In this document: piece by piece, positions 16,902 to 25,575 of the stretch
Position numbering within the stretch: the stretch's first letter is position 1
How the letters are laid out: each line of letters begins with the position of its first letter
Assembly (NCBI GenBank): GCA_963770295.1
Contig: CAVYPA010000016.1
Location: 1 to 64,000 of the forward strand
Reading direction: 5' to 3'
DNA from: AWTP1-13 sp963770295
GTDB lineage: Bacteria; Pseudomonadota; Alphaproteobacteria; Rhizobiales; Hyphomicrobiaceae
DNA length: 64,000 nucleotides
The notes under the pieces: generated by a model
Told to the model about the DNA's origin: nothing
The model's database searches: none
What the model saw: only the letters and a program-made list of their open reading frames with translations
Position numbers and translations under genes: made by a program

Positions 16902-17701
16902 CCCAGGAGGTTCCTAGATGCCGCCCAAAACTGAACGTTTTGGCACATCCGGCTGCCCGAACTGCGGATGACAAATCCGGTTCGCGGGCGTTAGGTAGCG
17001 CTCGCGCGCAAATGACTTGCTGCTGAGCAAATCTGGCCGAGGCCTTGGCGGCAGAGGATAAGCGCGAGCTGGAAGCATCCGAATTTTACGTTCGACCCCA
17101 TCCCGAGTCGTGCTCCGGTCTAAGAGCGATCGCAACTGCGCGGGCACGTTTGCCGGAACGCCACACACGCGCTTATTTGGAACCGACGGTGATAAGCTCC
17201 ACTCGCGCCATCAAATTATTATGGAGCGGGTTTGGTCCCATCCCGCATGCCATCCCAAACCCCATTCCAGCACGTTCAGAAATAGCTCATCGAGCGTATC
17301 GCCGCGGGGATCTTCTGCATTGTCCACAGTGGGCTATGGCGGCGGCGAAACCTTGCGGATACCGTTTGCCAGAAGAATTCGAACAGAGCGCGCACTGTGT
17401 GCTCCCCCCTGATCTGGACGCTGTAGCCGGTTAATCTAAGTCTCCTTCGCAGGTAGACCAACGTCATTGGCCGCACTCGATCCACGGCTCGAGGTAGTCT
17501 CGAATTTTGCGGACCCAAGAATGTGGGGTTGTGGCACCAAGCCGACCTACTGCCTTCGTCCCCTATCGATGCCTTTGCGACAAAACGAGCTAGTCCCTAT
17601 CACATCGCCACGGTTCCCCACGTACGCAACGAGGGGAGACCACGGGTCCAGTCTTCGCTGACACTGCGCAATCGTGATGAACAGTCTGATGCTGTCGAGA
17701 C
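16902..17701. other. no supported gene, probably decayed sequence
   Basis: There are short frames only. Position 16930-16970 reads ERFGTSGCPNCG and then a stop, which could be the tail of a lost Cys-rich gene. The rest shows no domain or RNA feature. Confidence 0.35.
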
Positions 17702-17959
17702 CTATATTATTTTGCAAAAGCTATGGGCTTCCCGTTGTGGCTGCAATCCAATCGAGGTGCCGTGAGAGAGGCGTATAGATACCATACAAGCCAGTAAGTC
17801 CGCATCCTCCACTGGGACCCCACGAGACGATGCCAGCTTGAACAGTTCACCCTGATGGGAGACAAGCAGAGGGCCACCACTGAGGCAACAAGAGGTCAGT
17901 TCAAGCGTTGGTGTTGTCTGATGCACAATCGCCCCGACGAGCTTTTTTTGTGGTGGCAC
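17702..17959 (-). pseudogene. possible C-terminal fragment of a trypsin-like protease
   Basis: The minus frame includes LTSCCLSGGPLLVSHQGELF followed by KLASSRGVPVEDADLLACMV and SIRLSH. CxxSGGPLL resembles the GDSGGPL active-site loop of chymotrypsin-fold proteases, and the following part resembles the GVxSxG and final helix of such enzymes, but the GDS aspartate is not conserved. It lies head to head with an N-terminal trypsin fragment on the other strand. The assignment is tentative. Confidence 0.4.
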
Positions 17960-18212
17960 TCTGGTTGCATGGCGTTGGGTGCTGACTGCAGCTCACTGTA
18001 CCTATGAGGGCGAGCCGCAGCGACCGCTCGAATTGGCACCCAAGGCTGTCGGGGTCTATTTAGGCTCGCACGATTTGTCGGGAGGAGAGCGAATTGCGAT
18101 CAAACTGATCGTGCGCAGTCCAAGTTATCACGACCTCGCCTTGCTGGAATTAGCTGAAGGACCTCGACAAAAAATCAGGTCTGGCGCTGTTGGGTCGAAC
18201 CCCAACCAATGA
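17922..18212 (+). pseudogene. trypsin-like serine protease, N-terminal fragment
   Basis: The frame open from 17922 reads SFFCGGTLVAWRWVLTAAHC, the N-terminal CGG..V...WVLTAAHC motif with the catalytic His, followed by KAVGVYLGSHDLSGGERIAI and SPSYHDLALLEL, the region with the catalytic Asp. It then ends at 18210-18212. There is no signal peptide, no activation site and no Ser loop downstream in this orientation. The fragment is about a third of a normal domain. A possible C-terminal fragment sits on the opposite strand at 17702-17959. Confidence 0.68.
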
Positions 18213-18215
18213 CCG

Positions 18216-18458
18216 TTGCACGCCTTCCCACTTCTGCTAGATCACGTTGGTCTCGTGTGGGTAATTTCACCCGGTAGCCCATTGCTCGACAAAATCCGTG
18301 AAGCCTACAACGACGCGGCGCGCGACCAATATCCACCGTTGCCGGCCTGGTTCGTTTTGCCGCTTGAGATGCGGGAGGCCATCATTCACGTGTTCTTCCG
18401 TGGTGACAGCGTGACCATGGATACAGCCGAGATCAAAAAAGAGCGCTGGCCAGCTTGA
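18216..18458 (+). CDS. hypothetical protein
   Basis: The ORF of 80 residues has a compact-looking segment GSPLLDKIREAYNDAARDQY then PPLPAWFVLPLEMREAIIHV. The second half has coherent helical character and resembles small rhizobial hypothetical proteins. The first 20 residues are less convincing and the start codon is not ATG, so the true start may be further in. Function unknown. Confidence 0.5.
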   Translation: MHAFPLLLDHVGLVWVISPGSPLLDKIREAYNDAARDQYPPLPAWFVLPLEMREAIIHVFFRGDSVTMDTAEIKKERWPA

Positions 18459-19418
18459 CGCCAGACTCAGCGCGTGGCCATCTTACAGTGTGCGTCACCT
18501 GGGAGGGTGGTGTGCCGGACCCTGGCAACCGAGCAGGCCACTGCTCTTACGCTGGGGTCTTGCGTTTCCGGCGAGCAACTTTGCCGGGGGCGTGAAGGGC
18601 GAGGAGCCGTCAGCGTGGCCTCAAACTCCCCACCCAACAGCCTACAACCCCGCAACCTGTAGACAATCGAGCCGGGGGCAGGTGCTTAGTATGAAGGATG
18701 CCAAAACGAACGTCCGCCGGGTACGGACTTTCGTCTAGAAATTTTGGACCTTGATGCATTGCCGCGCGCTGTCGAAATTGACACGATCCAAGGGCACCGG
18801 CGGACATGTTTCCCAACTTCAAGCTCCACGCCGGTTGCTAACTGGCCTTCGAACCCCGAAGGGCTTTTCTTTGCCAGCGCGGCCGGGGCCGCCAGGCACA
18901 AAAAAGCGGCCCGCGCACCGACATGGTGAGCGAGCCCCCTAACGCGGTAGGGTGATAAATAGCCAACGACACCGTCGTGCCCGATCTCGATGTTTGTAGC
19001 CTGACCTGGCCCGTGGCCTGCAGCTCCCACAACAGCTCGTTAGCCCGAGTTCTTCGCCGGGATCGAGCAATGGGATGGTCTGCAACCGCTTCTCAAAAGC
19101 GCAATAGCAAGCGCCGGTAGTCAGAGACCGAACAATGCAGCTCACAGACAGTTGCTTTGCGGTCGAGCATAAGCTTTGCTGGATGTGGGGGGCGAGAGAC
19201 CGTCACCCCGCACCGACGGTTTCGGTCTTACGGGCTCCCTAGCTCTGTGGGAGCCCGTTTCCCCCATCTGCAGGCCGAAGCAAAGATACGGCCACGATGC
19301 CTGATTACGTTCGCCCGGCCCTCAGACTTGTTGGACGGGCCGCCTATGGTGCCGGTGACGCATTCACAGGGACATGGGGCGACATAGCCAGCCACAAGCC
19401 GAGATGTGGGAGTCTTCC
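18459..19418. other. gene-poor region with one strong hairpin
   Basis: Nearly 1 kb without a supported gene. Overlapping short frames on both strands show no domains. The only clear structure is the inverted repeat at 19230-19258. Confidence 0.4.
19230..19258 (+). terminator. perfect 10-bp stem hairpin
   Basis: ACGGGCTCCC (19230-19239) and GGGAGCCCGT (19249-19258) pair perfectly around a 9-base loop and are followed by TTCCCCC. It could terminate an unannotated + strand transcript. The weak U-tract makes a pure terminator role uncertain. Confidence 0.45.
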
Positions 19419-19628
19419 TCAACTGCGCTCCGGCAAATCGCTCCACGATACCGCGCCCACACCCACAAACGAATAGCGCACGCCCGCTAGTTCAGCCTCT
19501 GCATCGAAGCACGAGGGACATATTGTCCGCCAACAGTTCAAGACGACCGTTCGCCAGGCTACTTCGGATTGTAGCTTGAAGCGTACCACGTTGCGGCGCC
19601 GGCATTTGTCGCAAACTGGCGTGACCAT
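19419..19628 (-). CDS. Cys-rich zinc-binding small protein (copy 1, intact)
   Basis: The 69-residue protein has VCDKCRRRNVVRFKL and TICPSCFDAEAELAGVRYSF, two CxxC pairs about 30 residues apart that should form a zinc ribbon. A clearly related but doubly frameshifted gene sits at 53709-53945, where it also diverges from a second Cys-rich gene. The conserved arrangement in both places argues that the pair is a real unit. Role unknown; a DNA or RNA contact is possible. Confidence 0.65.
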   Translation of the reverse strand: MVTPVCDKCRRRNVVRFKLQSEVAWRTVVLNCWRTICPSCFDAEAELAGVRYSFVGVGAVSWSDLPERS

Positions 19629-19714
19629 GCCCTAGATCTAGAGCGGCGACGCCAACCCGGACAACCAGATGTCGTGGCTTCCCTTAATTGCCGAACCAGG
19701 CCAGCCTGGCGTGG

Positions 19715-20015
19715 ATGCGCCAGCGCCCAGAAAACCCTCCACCTACGCTCGCCCAGATGCGCCAGGCAGCGCCTGGCTTGGGTTTGGTGTCGGAACGTCC
19801 ACTGTCGGCATAGGGCACCAATGGCGCTTGCGCCATTGATCATCCGGTGGGGCGCGGGCGCTTCCAGTGACCTCCTACGTCAATCAGCACGGTGCATGTG
19901 CTGCGGCAGGAAGGGAGCCGACCTCCAGCATCCGAGCTCGAGATCCAGCGACATGGCATTGGCCTACCATGCCCGCGCTGAGGATCGGGGCAAGTTATGG
20001 ATAGGCGCTAAGTGA
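19715..20015 (+). pseudogene. Cys-rich small protein, copy 1, frameshifted
   Basis: From ATG 19715 the frame reads RPENPPPTLAQMRQAAPG, matching the start of the intact relative at 54032-54313 (TLAQMRQAAPW). It then stops near 19800. The other frame carries on as WVWCRNVHCRHRAPMALAPL, IIRWGAGASSDLLRQSARC and MCCGRKGADLQHP, again like the relative. A single indel near 19775 separates the halves. The Cys/His pattern CRNxxCRH...CxCCG is that of a small zinc-binding fold. Confidence 0.65.
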
Positions 20016-20081
20016 GGCCACGCTCCGCTGCAGGAGGTACTGTGCTAATGTTGCCCTACGTATTGCGCGGGATACGGAAAA

Positions 20082-21864
20082 ATGACGCAAGGGCCAGAGA
20101 AGACCAAGGCTCCCCGCAGGTTGGCAGCAATTCTTGCGGCCGACATTGCTGGATATAGCGCCCTCATGAGCGCGGATGAAGCCGACACGGTTCGCAATCT
20201 CAAGGAGCATCAGGCCGTCGTACTCCCCATGATCAAGGAACACGGCGGCCGTGTCATTGACACCGCCGGCGATGGGGTCCTCGCAGAGTTCGGCAGCGTC
20301 GTGAACGCAGCCGAGTGTGCGGTGGCAATCCAGCGAACGATGGCGGAGCGCAATGCTGACGTAGAAGAAGCTCGCCGCATGCGCTTTCGCATCGGCATCA
20401 ATCAAGGTGACGTCGTTCTTTGACGATACCCGCGTCTATGGCGACGGCGTCAACGTCGCTGCCCGTCTCGAAAGCCTTGCAGAGCCCGGCGGCATTTGCA
20501 TCTCCCGCAAGGTGTATGAAGACATCAGCGGCAAGATGCAGCTTGCGTTTGTGGATCTCGGCGAGCAGCGACTTAAGAACATCGCGCAGCCTATCCGCGT
20601 CTACAGAGTCTCGCGCGAACAGCTTGCGGCCGCGCGAGCGACCGCAAAACCAGCTCTTGCTCTCCCTGACAAACCTTCAATTGCGGTGCTTCCTTTCACG
20701 AACTTGAGCGGCGATCCCGAGCAAGAATATTTTGCCGACGGGATGGTCGAGGACATCATCACTGGATTGTCTAGGTTCCGCTGGCTGTTTGTGATCGCGC
20801 GCAATTCGAGCTTCACGTACAAGGGCAGGGCCGTGGACGTTAAGCAGGTGGGTCGTGAGTTGGGAGTGCGCTACCTACTCGAAGGCAGTGTCCGGAAATC
20901 GGCCAATCGGATCCGCATTGCAGGGCAACTTATCGATGCCGCATCCGGGACGCATCTTTGGGCGGATCGCTTCGAAGGTACGATTGAGGACGTCTTCGAG
21001 CTGCAGGACCAGGTGACGGCACGTGTGGTGTGGGCAATCGCGCCGAGGCTCCAACAGGCAGAAATCGAACGTGCCAGGCGCAAACCGACCGAAAGCCTCG
21101 ATGCCTACGACTTCTATCTGCGCGGACTAGCAAATGTTCACAAATGGACCAGGGAAGGGAATGAGGAAGCACTCCGCTTGTTTTACCAAGCTGTTGAACG
21201 TGATCCTGATTTCTCAGCGGCGTATGCCGCAGCAGCGTCGTGTTTTGCCAGACGCAAGACGGTTGGCTGGGTCATCGATCGAGAGCAAGAGGCTGCCGAA
21301 GCTAGAAGGTTGGCCCGACTCGCTGTGCAATTGGGCAAGGACGATGCTGTCGTACTCTGTCAGGCCGGATACGTGCTCGCCTATATCGCCGGAGAATTGG
21401 ATGATGCCGCTGCCTTCCTCGACCGAGCATTATTGATTAATCCGAACCTGGCGTCGGGGTGGTTTTGCAGTGGCTGGGTCAAAGTGTGGCTCGGCGAACC
21501 AGATCGAGCTGTCGAGCACTTTGCGCATGCTATGCGTCTAAACCCTATCGATCCGGCACTCTTCGCTATGCAAGGAGGCATTGCGCACGCTCATTTCTTT
21601 GCTGGCCGCTGTGATGAAGCAGTGTCATGGTCAAAGATGGCATTGCGAGAACTGCCGGATAGCCACGCCGCACTTCGTATCGGTGCAGCAAGCTGTGCGC
21701 TTGCTGGGCGCGACCAGGAAGCGCAGATGCTAACAGCGCGGTTGCTGGAGATTGACCCTGCGCTGCGAATTTCCAATTTCAAAAATGTATTGGGCCCGTA
21801 CCGGCAACAGGAACACACGGCAAAGTACGCAGATGCTCTACGAAAGGCGGGCCTCCCTGAATGA
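20082..21864 (+). pseudogene. class III adenylate cyclase with TPR region, single frameshift
   Basis: The first frame (20082-20423) carries LAAILAADIAGYSALMSADE (metal-binding Asp), HGGRVIDTAGDGVLAEF and FRIGINQGDVV, the class III cyclase core. It stops just after GDVV. The next frame picks up FDDTRVYGDGVNVAARLESL and continues through the CHASE-like SIAVLPFTNLSGDPEQEYFA segment and several TPR-like helices. Removing one base near 20420 joins them into a protein of about 594 residues. This layout (cyclase, then a TolB-like FlgO/periplasm-type motif, then TPRs) is very common in Bradyrhizobium. Whether the break is real or a sequencing slip is open. Confidence 0.85.
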
Positions 21865-22306
21865 CCACAACCGGTGGCACCGCGCCGACGGGTGTCCACG
21901 AGACGCAGACACCACTTGATCGATGTGTAAAACAAGCGTTCACGGCAGTTAGCTGGCTACTAAGAGTTGGCAGACGAGCTGTAACTCCGCAGGACAATTC
22001 CAAATTTCTGCGGGCTCCGTGATGCGCGTCACTTTCGAGCAACCGCCGACCTGTTATCTTCATCGCTTTCGCAGCGTTCCTGCCATGCAGCGGTTCTGCT
22101 CAGCAGGGAGGACTTTAGGGATGCTCGGACCAACCTGCGCGGCGAGACAGAAGCCTCCTCCAAAACGGGTATACACCAGACCCTAGGCTGCACCATTTTA
22201 CATCCTGCGCACGGGAATTTTGCGCAAAGCGTAACCGGAAGCGAACAACGTATAGAGCGGTTGTGTGGCGGCCTCCAACGAAGGTCCGCACCACATACAT
22301 GGAGCC
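21865..22306. other. intergenic region, no gene seen
   Basis: About 440 bases after the cyclase. Short frames on both strands overlap without domain or ribosome-binding support. It precedes phage-type relics. Confidence 0.4.
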
Positions 22307-22579
22307 ATGGGCTTAGATCAAATCGGCATTGCCCTCAGCGGCGTCATCGCAATTTGGCTGACGCAGGACAAGCGTGCAACTTGGCAACGATGGGCCTGCA
22401 TCTTCGGGATGCTTGCCCAGCCGTTCTGGTTCTACGCGGCATGGAAGGCAGAGCAGTGGGGCATTTTCGCCATGTGCACGCTCTACTCCTACGCATGGGC
22501 GCGAGGCCTCTGGACACACTGGCTTAGCCGCCACTTTCCAGCGGGAGAGCGTCAGGATCAGGTAGAGGCGCGCAGCTGA
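22307..22579 (+). CDS. small membrane protein, phage-type
   Basis: From ATG 22307 the 90-residue protein has two hydrophobic segments (IGIALSGVIAIWL and WACIFGMLAQPFWFYAAW) and a short third around IFAMCTLYSYAW, then a polar tail. Small membrane proteins of this type are frequent in rhizobial prophages, and the next ORF is a phage-like fragment. GGAG precedes the start closely. A longer form starting at 22265 (GTG) is possible. Confidence 0.6.
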   Translation: MGLDQIGIALSGVIAIWLTQDKRATWQRWACIFGMLAQPFWFYAAWKAEQWGIFAMCTLYSYAWARGLWTHWLSRHFPAGERQDQVEARS

Positions 22580-22636
22580 AAACGCGCCCAGTTGATCTAA
22601 AAGGAACCCTCATCACCTGCGAAACACTTCCATTCT

Positions 22637-23113
22637 ATGAAATTCCAAGGCCGCTTTGGACGGCCTCTTGTGCGGGTCAGAAGGCATGCGCACGTTAGCC
22701 CCAGCAAGATCGCCGTAGTATGTGCCCTTCAGCTTGCTGCTCGTAATCAATGTGGTGTTTTCTGCGGCCCCAACAAGATCACCCGCGAGATCAAGGAGAT
22801 TGCCCACCAATACGCACCAGGGGCGCTCAAGGAGCTGGCCAGGATCGCCACACAGGGCGAGAGCGAAGCGGCGGCGCGTGTGGCAGCCCGCCGGGAAATC
22901 CTGGACAGGGCCTACGGCAAGGCGATGCAGCCAATCCAAGGGACGGTTGACTACGGCATCAGCGGACAGCTAGCCGAGCTGTTCAGGGCAATGAGGGCAA
23001 TACGCTGGGTGCGGAGATTGGGCGTCGTGCGTTGCTGGCTCCGAACGACCAGCAGCCGCAATGATGGCTCATGGCCGGCGCATCAGGATTGCCGGCTATC
23101 GGCGCGATCGTGA
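22637..23113 (+). pseudogene. phage-like gene fragment
   Basis: The middle of this frame (about 22780-22990) reads KITREIKEIAHQYAPGALKE, ESEAAARVAARREILDRAYG and GTVDYGISGQLAELFRA. This resembles small phage proteins located near terminase genes that have an ALxxLxxIA..G.SE.AR..AA..ILDRGYGK core. The first 45 and last 40 residues do not fit and probably come from flanking sequence. It is interpreted as a remnant, with no terminase gene beside it. Confidence 0.5.
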
Positions 23114-23227
23114 AGTCCAGCGCACCAAAAGCTGCTCCGGCACGTCGGTGCACTCTGGTTGAACGCACGCGTGCAACTCCATGGTGCATCGTTGACTTTA
23201 ACGACGCGCTCCGCCAGCGTGCTCGTC

Positions 23228-24477
23228 AACATCGACGACGTGCGGGCTGGAAGCTTAGTGGCCGCGCTGGCGCTCATGTTTTTTCCGGTGATGCTCTACG
23301 GCGTCTATTCGCCATTCGCGATCAGGCTCATTCTGCGCTCGACCCAGCGCTCCGGCGTCGTATCCGGGACGATCTACGGCGTGTCGACCGCGGGCTCGAT
23401 CGCGGGCACGCTCGGCACCACTTTTTTTTGCTGCCGGCGATCGGCACGCGCGCGATTACTCTCACGCTCGGCGCTGCGGGTCTCCTCTGTGCGCTCGTCT
23501 TGCTCAGACCAGTTCGCAAACGTCACCGTTCGGTGGCGCTGCTCATAACGCTGGCCTACGCCGCTTTTGCGGCGCCTGCCAGTGGCGGCGAGCCTTTGTT
23601 CGATGAAGGCGTGCGGGCCGCGATGCTTGGGCGCGCCGATGGCCGCGTCGCTCATGTTGAGACGCGACAAACCGCCCTCTACATCGACAAGGTGGGCACA
23701 ATGCTCATGATGTCGCTTCGCTACAAGCGCGATGGCTACGTTGATTCCATGACCAACCTCAAGGATCCCGATGAGCTGCCGCTTACGTACTCGCGCGCCA
23801 TCACCGCGAGTCTGGCGTATCCCCAGGCCCCCAAAAGGCTGTTGATGATCGGGCTCGGCGCGGGATCGATCTCAACCTATCTCGGCCGGCACCTGCCAGA
23901 TCTTTCGATCGACGCCGTCGAAGTCGATGGCGGCGTCATTGACGCGGCCAAGACCTATTTCGGCATCCGCGAGACCGACAAAGTGCGCTTCATCGAGAAT
24001 GACGGCCGCGTCTACCTAGCACGAAACAGGGAGCCCTATGACGTGATCCTTGTCGATGCCTGCCAGCGTCTGGGTGTCCCATTCCATCTCCTGACCAAGG
24101 AGTTCTATCTCCTCGTCAAGCAACACCTCGCGCCTGGCGGTGTCGCGGCGCTCAACGTGATCGGCGGAACGAAACTCTATGCCTCGACACTGGTCACTCT
24201 GCGCGCGGTATTTCCGACTGTCGACGTCTATCCGGTGGATGAGCAAGAAGGTCAAATGATCGCCATGGCGTCGCTTGCTCGTGGACCCGAACCCGAGATA
24301 CTGTTGCGCCGGGCTGCAACCTTGCAGGAGCGTTACCAGTTTCGCTACCCATTACCCGCCTTGGTAGCGCAGCGCCGCGAAACGCACACTGTGCCCGGCG
24401 GCGAACTGCTCACTGACGATTTCGCGCCCGTCAACCTCTATGAGACAATGGCAATCGGTGCGCGCAGGCGCAGATAG
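23228..24477 (+). pseudogene. spermidine-synthase-like methyltransferase-fold protein, truncated and frameshifted
   Basis: Membrane helices in one frame (LVAALALMFFPVMLYGVYSP, then SGTIYGVSTAGSIAGTLGTTFF) continue in the other frame after a run of eight Ts at about 23422-23429 (LLPAIGTRAITLTLGAAGLL). The soluble part has KRLLMIGLGAGSISTYLGRH (SAM-like binding loop), DAVEVDGGVIDAAKTYFG and PYDVILVDAC, the spermidine synthase fold. The N-terminal membrane region is shorter than in full-length relatives of the fused membrane/spermidine-synthase type. 5' truncation plus a homopolymer frameshift makes it a probable pseudogene. Confidence 0.75.
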
Positions 24478-25031
24478 CGCGGCATTCGAGGTGGCTCAAG
24501 GGCGCGGACGATGGCAACGAATCTGACCGAGGTCCGCGACCAATGTTGCGCTTCTTCAATACAGTTCGGTCTTTGATGATCTGGAAGCGAAAGCCATCCC
24601 ATTTCGGAACCCAACCGTCGTCCTGCGCCGATCATCAGCAAGCTCGCCTGGCTAGGCCCGCTCCTGCTGCTTCAACCGCTTCAAGATCTGCTTGCGTCGC
24701 CGGACGAGGGTGATGCGGGCTTTGCCAGCGGAAGCTCCTCGTAGCGCTTGCGTGTGATCTGCCCGCGTGCGCGCGCCATTGACTGCCATGAGGTTATGGT
24801 CCGTATGGACCATGTGGACCGATCCATGGCTCCTATGCAAAAGCAGACATCCTACCGTCTGAAAGTTTGCAATGGGAGCAGTCTAACGGGATGTCCACTT
24901 CCGGCGAACGAGTGGAGCACCTTTCAGCGCCTGCACGAATATCGGTCCTCAGCACCCACGTGGAACTGGTCGTTAGGGAGCGGTGTCGCACGTGAGGCGC
25001 TTACCAGCTTCCGCTTCCTCTGCATCAACCT
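24478..25031. other. intergenic region, no supported gene
   Basis: A minus frame at 24652-24840 ends with a basic helix (RRRKQILKRLKQQERA), but no domain or ribosome binding site supports it. Nothing else is seen. Confidence 0.4.
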
Positions 25032-25385
25032 CTACTCATCCACTGCCGCCGTCGCGACGAGTTCGAGCTTCACGCCCGTCCCTAGGTCTGCGACGCCGAT
25101 CGCGGCTCGGGCGGGCAGGTTGACCTCGTTGAAATGCGCCTTCCAGACGCGGTTGAAGTCAGGCTTGTCCGCGAGATCCGTTACGTAGATTGTTACCTGC
25201 AGCACGCGCGCGATGCTCGAGCCACCCGTTCTCAGCAATTTGGCGAGCTGACGCAGCACGTCGTCGGCTTGGCCAGCCATGTCGAGGCTCGTGTCCTCCG
25301 CAACGACGCCCCCTATGTAGAGCACGCCACCGTGTGCCACGATCTCGTGACCAAGATCATCCCAGGGCAGCAAACGCTTGATCAT
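25032..25385 (-). CDS. RidA/YjgF/YER057c family protein
   Basis: The 117-residue protein has the YjgF fold signature: VLYIGGVVAEDTSLDMAGQA, QTDDVLRQLAK-like ADDVLRQLAKLLRTGGSSI, VLQVTIYVTDLADKPDFNRV and PARAAIGVADLGTGVKLELV with the conserved Arg. RidA proteins hydrolyse reactive enamine/imine intermediates released by PLP enzymes. The usual LP after the Arg is changed to LG, so this is one of the divergent Rid subfamilies rather than archetypal RidA. It lies downstream of the molybdopterin oxidoreductase gene on the same strand and may belong to the same catabolic unit. Confidence 0.85.
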   Translation of the reverse strand: MIKRLLPWDDLGHEIVAHGGVLYIGGVVAEDTSLDMAGQADDVLRQLAKLLRTGGSSIARVLQVTIYVTDLADKPDFNRVWKAHFNEVNLPARAAIGVADLGTGVKLELVATAAVDE

Positions 25386-25575
25386 GTTCTCTCCAGTGCA
25401 TCCACAGCACGCTTAGAGTAGCATGGAGGTTCATATTCCACACGTAGTGAACGAGACGATTACCGGTACGACCGCCCTAGTAGCTGCTAGAGCATTGACC
25501 AGCACACGCCCGCCAGCGGCCCGCCAGGAGGCGAATGAAATCGACGGTGTCAGGTACCTGAAGCGTTGCGATCGA

